From: Bradyrhizobium sp. 1 | GTDB lineage: Bacteria > Pseudomonadota > Alphaproteobacteria > Rhizobiales > Xanthobacteraceae | Direction of reading: 5' to 3' | Length of the DNA stretch: 64,000 nucleotides | Assembly: GCF_023073315.1 (NCBI RefSeq) | Contig: NZ_JADPJH010000011.1 | Span: 403,703 to 467,702 of the forward strand | Shown here: one piece after another, positions 8,760 to 15,568 of the stretch | Layout: the number at the start of each line of letters is the position of its first letter | Numbering within the stretch: the stretch's first letter is position 1 | The notes under the pieces: generated by a model | Databases searched by the model: none | The model's input: the letters and a program-made list of their open reading frames with translations, nothing else | What the model was told of the DNA's origin: nothing | Program-made: the position numbers and the translations under genes

Positions 8760-9529
8760 GGCTGGCCATCGTTGTCTTGGCGCTTGCGCTCTGGCCGGGC
8801 CTCGCGCATGCCGGTTTGACCGAGCAGCAGATCGGGCGCGTCGGCTTCGATCCTCCTCAAGGCGCCCGCGTTCCGCTATCCCTGCAGTTTAGGGCAGTCG
8901 GCGGTGACACCGTCCGCCTTCGCGATGCGATCGACGGACGTCCGACCCTGCTTCTTCCGGCGGACTTCACCTGCAAGCAGATTTGCGGGCCTGCGCTGAC
9001 GATCGCAAGCTCGGCGCTGCAGCAAACCGGGCTTGTCGCAGGACGCGACTACAGCCTCGTCGTTGTCGGCATCGATCCGCGCGACACCCTTGAAGATGCC
9101 CGCCGCTTTACCCAGGGGCAGATCGGGGGCGCGGGAACATCGGTCCTGACAGGAGCGCAGGAGACTGTTGCCGCGCTGCTCGGTGCAATCGGATACCATG
9201 CCGAAATCGACGACAACCATGACGCGATTGCGCATCCGGCAGCCTTCGTCACGCTCGCGTCCGACGGACGGGTCGTCCGCGCGCTGTCCAGCCTGGCGCT
9301 GCAGCCCGGTGACCTTCGCCTCGCTCTGTTGGAAGCCGGTGACGGTCGGATCGGCGGACTTGCCGGCCGCGTCGCGCTGCTCTGCTATGGATATGACGCT
9401 GTGCACGGCATCTACACCCGCAGGATCACCGCCATTCTGCAGATTGTCGGGGCCTCCACGGTTGCCATCATGGCCGCCTTCATCGGACTGATGCTGGTGC
9501 GCAGCAGAGGTCGCGGAGCGTCGGCATGA
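8756..9529 (+). CDS. SCO1/SenC-type copper chaperone for cytochrome oxidase
   Basis: The product has 257 residues. Signal peptide (1-19), then a thioredoxin-like SCO domain with the copper-binding CxxxC at C73KQIC77 and a histidine (H160, in IAHPAAF) at the position of the third ligand. Unlike minimal SCO proteins it continues into a C-terminal TM helix (about 225-250), so it is probably membrane-anchored at its C-terminus. Known role: copper delivery or thiol reduction for the CuA centre of oxidase subunit II, which is encoded immediately downstream with a 4-bp overlap. Confidence 0.92.
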   Translation: MRLAIVVLALALWPGLAHAGLTEQQIGRVGFDPPQGARVPLSLQFRAVGGDTVRLRDAIDGRPTLLLPADFTCKQICGPALTIASSALQQTGLVAGRDYSLVVVGIDPRDTLEDARRFTQGQIGGAGTSVLTGAQETVAALLGAIGYHAEIDDNHDAIAHPAAFVTLASDGRVVRALSSLALQPGDLRLALLEAGDGRIGGLAGRVALLCYGYDAVHGIYTRRITAILQIVGASTVAIMAAFIGLMLVRSRGRGASA

Positions 9530-10467
9530 ACTCGCTGTTCAGGCTGCCGGAAGCGAGTACGCACGCCGCCACGGTGGACCACATCTTCTATCTTCTGCTC
9601 GTCCTGTCCGGCGCGACCGTGGTCCTCGTCTTCGGCCTCATCCTGCTGTTTGCCGTCCGGTACCGCCGCGGATCGGCTGCCAAGCGCGGCCCGATGCCTG
9701 AGATCCTCAGTCGCGAGTTCGAAATCGGCTGGACGGTCGCGACGTTGCTGACGTTCGCCTTCCTATTCTGGTGGGCATCTTCTGCTGATCTCAGCAGCCT
9801 TGCCGCGCCCCCGGGCGCACTGGAAATTCACGTCGTCGCCAAGCAGTGGATGTGGAAGACGCAGCATTCAAACGGCGCGCGTGAGATCAATGCCCTGCAC
9901 GTGCCGCTGGATAAACCAGTCCATCTCCTGATGAGCTCGCAGGACGTGATCCATTCCTTCTTCGTCCCCGCGTTCCGGGTCAAGAAGGACGTGCTGCCCG
10001 GACGGGACACCGATCTCTGGTTCCAGGCCAGCAAAACCGGCACCTTTCCACTGCTCTGCGCCGAGTATTGCGGCACCAACCATTCCATGATGCGCGGCAA
10101 GATCGTGGTCATGCGGCAGGATGACTATGCCAAATGGCTGGTGCAGCAGCCGGAGGGCGACGACCTTGCTCATGAGGGCGCCAGGCTGTTCGTATCGCGG
10201 GGATGCTCGGGTTGCCACGCGGGCTCCTCGAACGTCCACGCGCCGCGTCTGGCGGGTCTCTACGGCCGCGCGGTGCAGCTGGCGGATGGACGCACCGTTT
10301 CCGCGGACGATGCCTACATCCGCGATTCGATCCTGCAGCCGAAGCGCGACGTCGTGGCCGGGTTCGAGCCGATCATGCCGAGCTTCAAAGGGCTGCTCGA
10401 CGACGGAGAGATCCAGAGCCTGACCGCCTATATCCGCTCGCTCAGGGAGGAGCAGCAAAATGACTGA
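9526..10467 (+). CDS. coxB: caa3-type cytochrome c oxidase subunit II with fused cytochrome c domain
   Basis: The product has 313 residues. Two N-terminal TM helices (about 20-43 and 68-86) precede a CuA cupredoxin domain with ligands H143, C178, C182, H186 and M189 (CAEYCGTNHSMM). A C-terminal cytochrome c domain has C227SGCH231 and a probable axial Met in IMPSFKG. Known: the fused cytochrome c makes this a caa3-type oxidase, which can take electrons without a soluble cytochrome. The adjacent alternative complex III makes direct transfer ActE to CoxB likely. It overlaps coxA by 8 bp. Confidence 0.95.
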   Translation: MNSLFRLPEASTHAATVDHIFYLLLVLSGATVVLVFGLILLFAVRYRRGSAAKRGPMPEILSREFEIGWTVATLLTFAFLFWWASSADLSSLAAPPGALEIHVVAKQWMWKTQHSNGAREINALHVPLDKPVHLLMSSQDVIHSFFVPAFRVKKDVLPGRDTDLWFQASKTGTFPLLCAEYCGTNHSMMRGKIVVMRQDDYAKWLVQQPEGDDLAHEGARLFVSRGCSGCHAGSSNVHAPRLAGLYGRAVQLADGRTVSADDAYIRDSILQPKRDVVAGFEPIMPSFKGLLDDGEIQSLTAYIRSLREEQQND

Positions 10468-12133
10468 CGCCCTGCTCGCCGGAGAGCTGCCGCTGCCGCC
10501 GCGCCCCGACTATCTGCGCCACGGCTCGACGATCTCGTCCTGGCTTGCCACGACAGACCACAAGCGCATTGCAATCCTTTACGCGATCACCATCACGTTC
10601 TTCTTTTTTCTGGGAGGCGCCGCAATCACCGCCGTTCGGCTCGAGCTGTTCCAGCCGAACGGATGGCTGTTGACGTCGGACACTTACAACAAGCTGTTCT
10701 CGTTCCACGGGATCATCATGGTCTGGTTCTTCCTGGTGCCGTCGATCCCGAATACGTTGGGCAATTTCCTGCTGCCGCTGATGATCGGCGCGCCCGATGT
10801 CGCGTTTCCGCGCCTCAATCTCTTCAGCTGGTATTTGACCGTCGCTGCCGGCGCTTTCACCGTTTATGCCCTCGTCGCCGGAGGCGTCGACACCGGCTGG
10901 ACGTTCTATACGCCTTATTCGTCGATGTTCTCCAACACCCACGTCTTCGCGGCTGCTGCCGGCGTGTTCGTGGTCGGCTTTGCCAGCATCGCCACGGGAG
11001 TGAACTTCATCGCGACCACCCATATGCTTCGTGCTCCCGGCATGACTTGGTTCCGGCTGCCGCTGTTCGTCTGGGCGATTTACGCGACGTCGCTGATCAT
11101 GGTGCTTGCCACGCCGGTGCTCGCCATCTCGCTCCTGCTCGTGATCGCGGAGCGCGTGCTGGGCTTGCCGATCTTCGATCCGGCTCGCGGCGGCGATCCG
11201 ATCCTGTTCCAGCACCTGTTCTGGTTCTACTCGCACCCGGCGGTTTACATCATGGTGCTGCCAGCAATGGGCGTCGTGTCCGAAATCATCCCGTGCTTCG
11301 CGAGGCGGCGCATTTTCGGATACGATTTCATGGTCTATGCCATGCTTGCGATTGCGGGCGTCGGGTTCTTCGTCTGGGGCCACCACATGTTCGTCTCCGG
11401 ACAGTCGGCGCTGGCCAGCCTCGTGTTCTCCTTCCTGTCCTTCATCATCGCCGTGCCGTCGGCAATCAAAGTTTTCAACTGGACGGCTTCGCTGTATCGC
11501 GGCCAGATCAGCTTCGAATCGCCCATGCTGTATGCGCTTGGCTTCGTCGGTCTGTTTACGACCGGCGGGCTCTCCGGGCTGTTCCTCGCCTCGATCCCGG
11601 TGGATATCCATGTCACCGACACCTACTTCGTCGTCGCGCACTTCCACTACATCATGGTGGGCGGCTCCGTATCCGCCTTCTTCGCCGGGCTTCACTTCTG
11701 GTGGCCCAAGGTTACGGGCAAGCTCTATCCAGAGAGCTGGGCGAAGTTCGCGGCCATCCTGATGTATGCCGGCTTCAATATGACGTTCCTGCCGCAATTC
11801 TTTGCCGGGTACCTCGGCATGCCGCGCCGCTATCATACCTATCCAGCGGAGTTTCAGATCTACAATGTCATGTCGTCTGCCGGAGCAGCGGTCCTCGCCA
11901 TCGCCTACTTGTTGCCTCTGGGATATCTCACCTGGTCCCTGTTCTACGGCGGAAAGGCCGCGAAAAACCCTTGGGGGGCGACAGGCCTGGAGTGGACCAC
12001 GGGTTCTCCGCCTCCCCCGAAGAATTTTGACAGGCAGCCCCGCGTAGATCGCGGACCGTATGACTACCACGCCGAAGGCATGTCCGCCGGAACCGATCCT
12101 CCCGAAATGCAAAACGCAAGAGAAACGCGATGA
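10460..12133 (+). CDS. coxA: Cytochrome c oxidase subunit I, A2-type heme-copper oxidase
   Basis: The product has 557 residues, 12 TM helices expected. Seen: heme a ligands H83 (SFHGIIMVWF) and H396, CuB ligands H259, H308 and H309 (WGHHMFVSG), heme a3 ligand H394 (VAHFHYIMVGG), and the K-channel lysine K337 (AIKVFNW). The usual HPEVY motif reads FYSHPAVY: the D-channel glutamate is absent and replaced by the Tyr-Ser pair that defines A2-type oxidases, as in the Rhodothermus caa3 enzyme. It overlaps subunits II and III by 8 and 4 bp. Confidence 0.96.
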   Translation: MTDALLAGELPLPPRPDYLRHGSTISSWLATTDHKRIAILYAITITFFFFLGGAAITAVRLELFQPNGWLLTSDTYNKLFSFHGIIMVWFFLVPSIPNTLGNFLLPLMIGAPDVAFPRLNLFSWYLTVAAGAFTVYALVAGGVDTGWTFYTPYSSMFSNTHVFAAAAGVFVVGFASIATGVNFIATTHMLRAPGMTWFRLPLFVWAIYATSLIMVLATPVLAISLLLVIAERVLGLPIFDPARGGDPILFQHLFWFYSHPAVYIMVLPAMGVVSEIIPCFARRRIFGYDFMVYAMLAIAGVGFFVWGHHMFVSGQSALASLVFSFLSFIIAVPSAIKVFNWTASLYRGQISFESPMLYALGFVGLFTTGGLSGLFLASIPVDIHVTDTYFVVAHFHYIMVGGSVSAFFAGLHFWWPKVTGKLYPESWAKFAAILMYAGFNMTFLPQFFAGYLGMPRRYHTYPAEFQIYNVMSSAGAAVLAIAYLLPLGYLTWSLFYGGKAAKNPWGATGLEWTTGSPPPPKNFDRQPRVDRGPYDYHAEGMSAGTDPPEMQNARETR

Positions 12134-12774
12134 GCGACCAAAGCGCACTACTGAGAGAACCCTGGTTGGATTTCGGCCGGCAGCGCGAGGCAGGCAAGTT
12201 CGGCATATGGGTCTTCCTCGCCAGCGAGACGCTGTTCTTTGGTGCACTGATGCTGACTTACACGGTTTGTCGGATCGAGCATCCGGAGGCGTTCGCTGCA
12301 GCCGGGCGGGAGACAAATGTCTGGTACGGCACGATCAACACCGCCGTGCTGTTGACCAGCAGCCTCACCATGGCGATCGCCGCGCAAGCGTCCGAAGCGT
12401 CTGCACAGCTGCGACGGCTCGTCCTCGCGTGCCTCATGCTCACCGCGATGCTCGGGCTCGCGTTCATCGTCATCAAGGGCTTCGAGTACAAGGAGGACAT
12501 TGACAAGCAGCTCGTGCCGGGAGCCGGGTTTGCATTGTCTCATCCCGGAGCGCAGCTGTTTTACGGATTTTATTGGCTGGTCACGGGCGTCCACGCGATC
12601 CACCTTTCCATCGGGATTGCTCTCGTGAGCCGCTTGTTCTGGGTGCTGCTCCGGCGCCAACTTCCGGCCAAAGACAATCCCGAGATCGAGGTCACAGCCC
12701 TCTACTGGCATCTGGTCGATATCGTATGGATCTTCCTCTATCCGCTGATCTATTTGCCGGGGCGTGCATCATGA
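12130..12774 (+). CDS. coxC: Cytochrome c oxidase subunit III
   Basis: The product has 214 residues with about five TM helices, the shorter form of subunit III found in bacterial caa3 enzymes. Seen: KFGIWVFLASETLFFGAL near residue 22, with the conserved Glu of subunit III, and YWHLVDIVWIFLYPLIYL at the C-terminal end. Known: it stabilises the core and the proton uptake path. ATGA overlaps join it to both neighbours. Confidence 0.95.
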   Translation: MSDQSALLREPWLDFGRQREAGKFGIWVFLASETLFFGALMLTYTVCRIEHPEAFAAAGRETNVWYGTINTAVLLTSSLTMAIAAQASEASAQLRRLVLACLMLTAMLGLAFIVIKGFEYKEDIDKQLVPGAGFALSHPGAQLFYGFYWLVTGVHAIHLSIGIALVSRLFWVLLRRQLPAKDNPEIEVTALYWHLVDIVWIFLYPLIYLPGRAS

Positions 12775-13070
12775 ACAGGCAAGGTGAATCAGGTGGTGTT
12801 GTGCGCCACCTATGGGCGAGGAACCTCTTGATCTGGGCAGCGCTCCTCGCACTCCTCGTGCTCAGCCTCGTCGCCGCCTATGTTCCCATGGGCCGAATGA
12901 CAACAGCCAGCGGCATCATCATTGCGGGGGTGAAATCGACCCTCGTCGTCTTGCTCTTCATGGAACTCGCCTCAGCGAAGCCGCTGGTCCGGATCGCGGC
13001 GATCTCGGGGCTTGTTTTCGTGATCGCGATGTTCGCATTGACCTTCGCTGATGTTCTCGCACGCATCTGA
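12771..13070 (+). CDS. Cytochrome c oxidase subunit IV (CtaF-like)
   Basis: The product has 99 residues from ATG 12771 within the ATGA overlap with subunit III; a longer open frame from 12573 would sit entirely inside subunit III. Three hydrophobic helices (about 18-40, 46-66 and 73-95) contain KSTLVVLLFMELASAKP, typical of the prokaryotic subunit IV (COX4-pro) family. It is the last gene of the coupled operon; a hairpin follows at 13102. Confidence 0.9.
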   Translation: MNRQGESGGVVRHLWARNLLIWAALLALLVLSLVAAYVPMGRMTTASGIIIAGVKSTLVVLLFMELASAKPLVRIAAISGLVFVIAMFALTFADVLARI

Positions 13071-13101
13071 CGCACGGGAGCAAAGCGCTCTGATGCAGCC
13101 A

Positions 13102-13149
13102 CCTTCGAACGCAAGCTTCGGAGAGGAGAACTTTCGCTGCGTTCAAAGG
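13102..13149 (+). terminator. Imperfect hairpin after the act-cox operon
   Basis: The left arm (13102-13116, CCTTCGAACGCAAGC) pairs with the right arm (13136-13149, GCTGCGTTCAAAGG), with one mismatch and one bulge. There is no T-run, so termination is a guess from position alone. Confidence 0.35.
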
Positions 13150-13204
13150 CGTGACTGCACCAGTTCGCTCGTAAAGCCGCGCCGACCAACGCGCTGAAAA
13201 CAGC

Positions 13205-13801
13205 ATGACAAACAAGGGGGGCAACAAGGCGGACGCGGTCCAGTCCGACCCTGGTCAAGCGAGCACTCGGCAACAGATGGTCAACGACCTGCAACAGGCA
13301 GGTTTCACCGACGTCAAGGTACGGCCGCAGTCGTTCCTGGTGGGGGCCAGGGATCGATCAGGCAATCCGGTGACAATGTTCGTTGGTCCAAATACGTTCG
13401 CCGAGGTGAAAACGGTCGGCGCTAACGCGCAGAAGTCCTCTTCGAATTCAAACTCATCCAGCAACAGCGCCGACGCAACTTCGGATCGCCCGGGCGGAGT
13501 CTTCACTTCGGTGCCGCCGAAGGACGGCCTGAGCTCGCAGTTGATGGGTCTGCAGGTGTACAACAACGCCAAACAGGACATTGGCACGATCAAGGACGTC
13601 GCGCTAAACGAGAACGGCATCGACGGCTATATCCTCTCGGTGGGAGGGTTCCTGGGCCTTGGCGACCACTACGTTGCAGTGCGGCCTTCGGCAATCAATC
13701 TGAAGTTCGATCATGCGGCCAACAAGTGGACCGCGACCATGGACACCACGGCCGACCAGTTGAAGTCGGCGCCTGAATTCAAGTACCCCAGCAACGGGTA
13801 A
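13205..13801 (+). CDS. PRC-barrel domain protein lacking a signal peptide (possibly 5'-truncated)
   Basis: The product has 198 residues. The N-terminal part (RQQMVNDLQQAGFTDVKV, about 22-39) is a BON/YrrD-like element, followed by a Ser/Asn-rich linker (about 75-95) and a PRC-barrel (LMGLQVYN to ADQLKSAPEF). Known: homologues in this group are exported proteins with a signal peptide before the DLQQAGF element. Here none is present: the frame upstream is closed by TAA at 13172-13174, no other frame in 13071-13204 encodes a hydrophobic leader, and no Shine-Dalgarno sequence precedes the ATG. It may be a cytoplasmic version or a remnant with a lost 5' end. Confidence 0.65.
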   Translation: MTNKGGNKADAVQSDPGQASTRQQMVNDLQQAGFTDVKVRPQSFLVGARDRSGNPVTMFVGPNTFAEVKTVGANAQKSSSNSNSSSNSADATSDRPGGVFTSVPPKDGLSSQLMGLQVYNNAKQDIGTIKDVALNENGIDGYILSVGGFLGLGDHYVAVRPSAINLKFDHAANKWTATMDTTADQLKSAPEFKYPSNG

Positions 13802-13809
13802 TCTTCTGA

Positions 13810-13839
13810 GGTGGAGCGGTTGGGCGGAACCGCTCCACC
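13810..13839 (+). terminator. Perfect 12-bp stem hairpin after the PRC-barrel gene
   Basis: GGTGGAGCGGTT (13810-13821) and AACCGCTCCACC (13828-13839) are perfectly complementary around a 6-nt loop. There is no long T-run. The hairpin also argues against a start at 13811 for the next gene. Confidence 0.6.
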
Positions 13840-13885
13840 TCCCGGCTGTTGGTTCCAGGTTCGATGTGGTTATGCGGCTCAAAAT

Positions 13886-15268
13886 ATGCTCGCCCGCGCT
13901 GAAAAACTGCTGGCTGACCTTGGCGAGACATTCTGGCTGTTGCCTATGGTCATGGTGCTTTGCAGCCTGATCGGCGCCTTCACCCTCGTTCATATTGACC
14001 AGAGCAACCCGGTCTCTCTCTCGAATCTACAGGGTTGGCTGTACGACGGCGGCGCGACCGGCGCTCGCACCCTGCTCGGCACCGTAGCTGGCGCGACGAT
14101 CGGTGTCGCGGGAACGGTGTTCTCGATCACCATTGCCGCGTTGTCTCTCGCTGCAGGTCAGATGGGGCCGCGACTGCTGCGCAATTTCACGCGCGATCGC
14201 GGCAATCAACTCACGCTGGGGATGCTGCTCGGCACCTTCTGTTACGCTCTCGTCGTGCTGAGAAGCGTCCGGACAGAGCCGGAAGGCGGCTTCGTCCCTC
14301 ATCTATCATTGAGCGCTGGAATTCTGCTCGCATTGGCCTGCGTGGCAACGCTCGTCTACTTCGTCGGTCACGTCGCCGGCCGGATCAACGTTGAAACTGT
14401 CGTCGAACTCGTCAGTGAAGACCTCCGCAGCGCTATGCGCCAACTAACGGTCCAGGATCCGCAGCCGAAGCCTCCACCGGGCGAGTACTGGATCGGCTCC
14501 CTGCCTCTGAAGGACTCGCGGCGCGGTTATCTGCAGCATCTGGACGAAGAGGGCCTGGCCACCTGGGCAGCCAAGCATAGAGCCACCATTCGGCTGTTGA
14601 TCGGCCCCGGCGACTATGTTTTTCCGGGGGCGACCGTCGCTCTGGTTAATCCTCCCGTCGACGGTGCTGAAGCGGCTATCCGGAATGCGACGGCGCTGGG
14701 CGCAACAAGCAGCATCGCTTCCGATCTGCGCTTCGCCGTTCGGCAACTCGTTGAAGTCGCGGTGAGGGCGCTTTCGCCTGGCATCAACGATCCACACACC
14801 GCGCTCTCGGTCTTGGATCGGTTGGGTGCGGCGCTCTGCGATCTCGTCCCCCTGCATCTGCCATCAGGAGTGTCGATCAGAGGAAGTCGGCCGGTGCTGG
14901 TGGTGCCGCATGTGCAATACGATCAACTGCTCGGGACGATGTTTCATATGATCCGGCAAAGCGCAGGCGCCCAGCCTGCAATATCGATCCGAATGATCGA
15001 GGTGATGACCCAGGTCGCAAGCTGCGAGCGCGATGCCACCCGGCTCTCGGCGCTCTCTGACCACGCCGACCTCGTCCTTGCGGACGCTCGTCGCCTGATT
15101 GCCGCTCGCAGCGACAGGGAGGATGTCGAACGCCGACATCAGCTGTTTGCTCTAATGGTCCGGGCAGGTCCGATGGGGCAATTCACCGAACAGATCTTGC
15201 CTCTGCCGGGTGACGATGAGGCGCCCAAGGCTACCGCTGAGACAGTCGCCTTCCGATCTCAGCGTTAA
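13886..15268 (+). CDS. DUF2254 family membrane protein
   Basis: The product has 460 residues from ATG 13886; the frame is open to 13811 but that start falls inside the terminator hairpin. Four TM helices lie in the N-terminal third (about 17-37, 60-90, 108-127 and 138-160), with the family-typical segment AGATIGVAGTVFSITIAALSL. A long soluble C-terminal domain follows (ALSPGINDPHTALSVLDRL near residue 295). Known: DUF2254 proteins are predicted membrane proteins of unknown function. The gene stands alone. Confidence 0.88.
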   Translation: MLARAEKLLADLGETFWLLPMVMVLCSLIGAFTLVHIDQSNPVSLSNLQGWLYDGGATGARTLLGTVAGATIGVAGTVFSITIAALSLAAGQMGPRLLRNFTRDRGNQLTLGMLLGTFCYALVVLRSVRTEPEGGFVPHLSLSAGILLALACVATLVYFVGHVAGRINVETVVELVSEDLRSAMRQLTVQDPQPKPPPGEYWIGSLPLKDSRRGYLQHLDEEGLATWAAKHRATIRLLIGPGDYVFPGATVALVNPPVDGAEAAIRNATALGATSSIASDLRFAVRQLVEVAVRALSPGINDPHTALSVLDRLGAALCDLVPLHLPSGVSIRGSRPVLVVPHVQYDQLLGTMFHMIRQSAGAQPAISIRMIEVMTQVASCERDATRLSALSDHADLVLADARRLIAARSDREDVERRHQLFALMVRAGPMGQFTEQILPLPGDDEAPKATAETVAFRSQR

Positions 15269-15568
15269 GTTCAGCGCCCGCCAGGACGGAATAGGCGACC
15301 TAGAGCCATGTCATCGACACGGCAACTGGGCCGAGCGAGCCGCAGGTCCTTTGATAGCCAGCGGACGTGTTCTCATACGTTGAGAATGAGCATGAACCCG
15401 AAATCAAGATAGCCGACCGAGCGGGCTGCTGAGGGTCGCTTGAGCTCATCGCCTCCCCGAGCCAACGGCGCTCCGTGGTCCGGAAGCGTACCCGCAAATG
15501 CAGGAACCAAAGCGGCGGACGCACTTTGGATCTGGAGCAAAGTAATCAACAGATGACGAGTAACCGGC
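15269..15568. other. Intergenic stretch with no recognised gene
   Basis: About 300 bp lie between the DUF2254 gene and the PQQ dehydrogenase gene. Short open frames exist on both strands but none has a ribosome site or recognisable product. It presumably holds the promoter of the dehydrogenase gene; no clear box was found by eye. Confidence 0.5.

Noticed and set aside
10442..12316. Minus-strand open frame of 624 codons opposite oxidase subunit I
   Set aside because: Shadow frame; strongly biased composition and no start signal.
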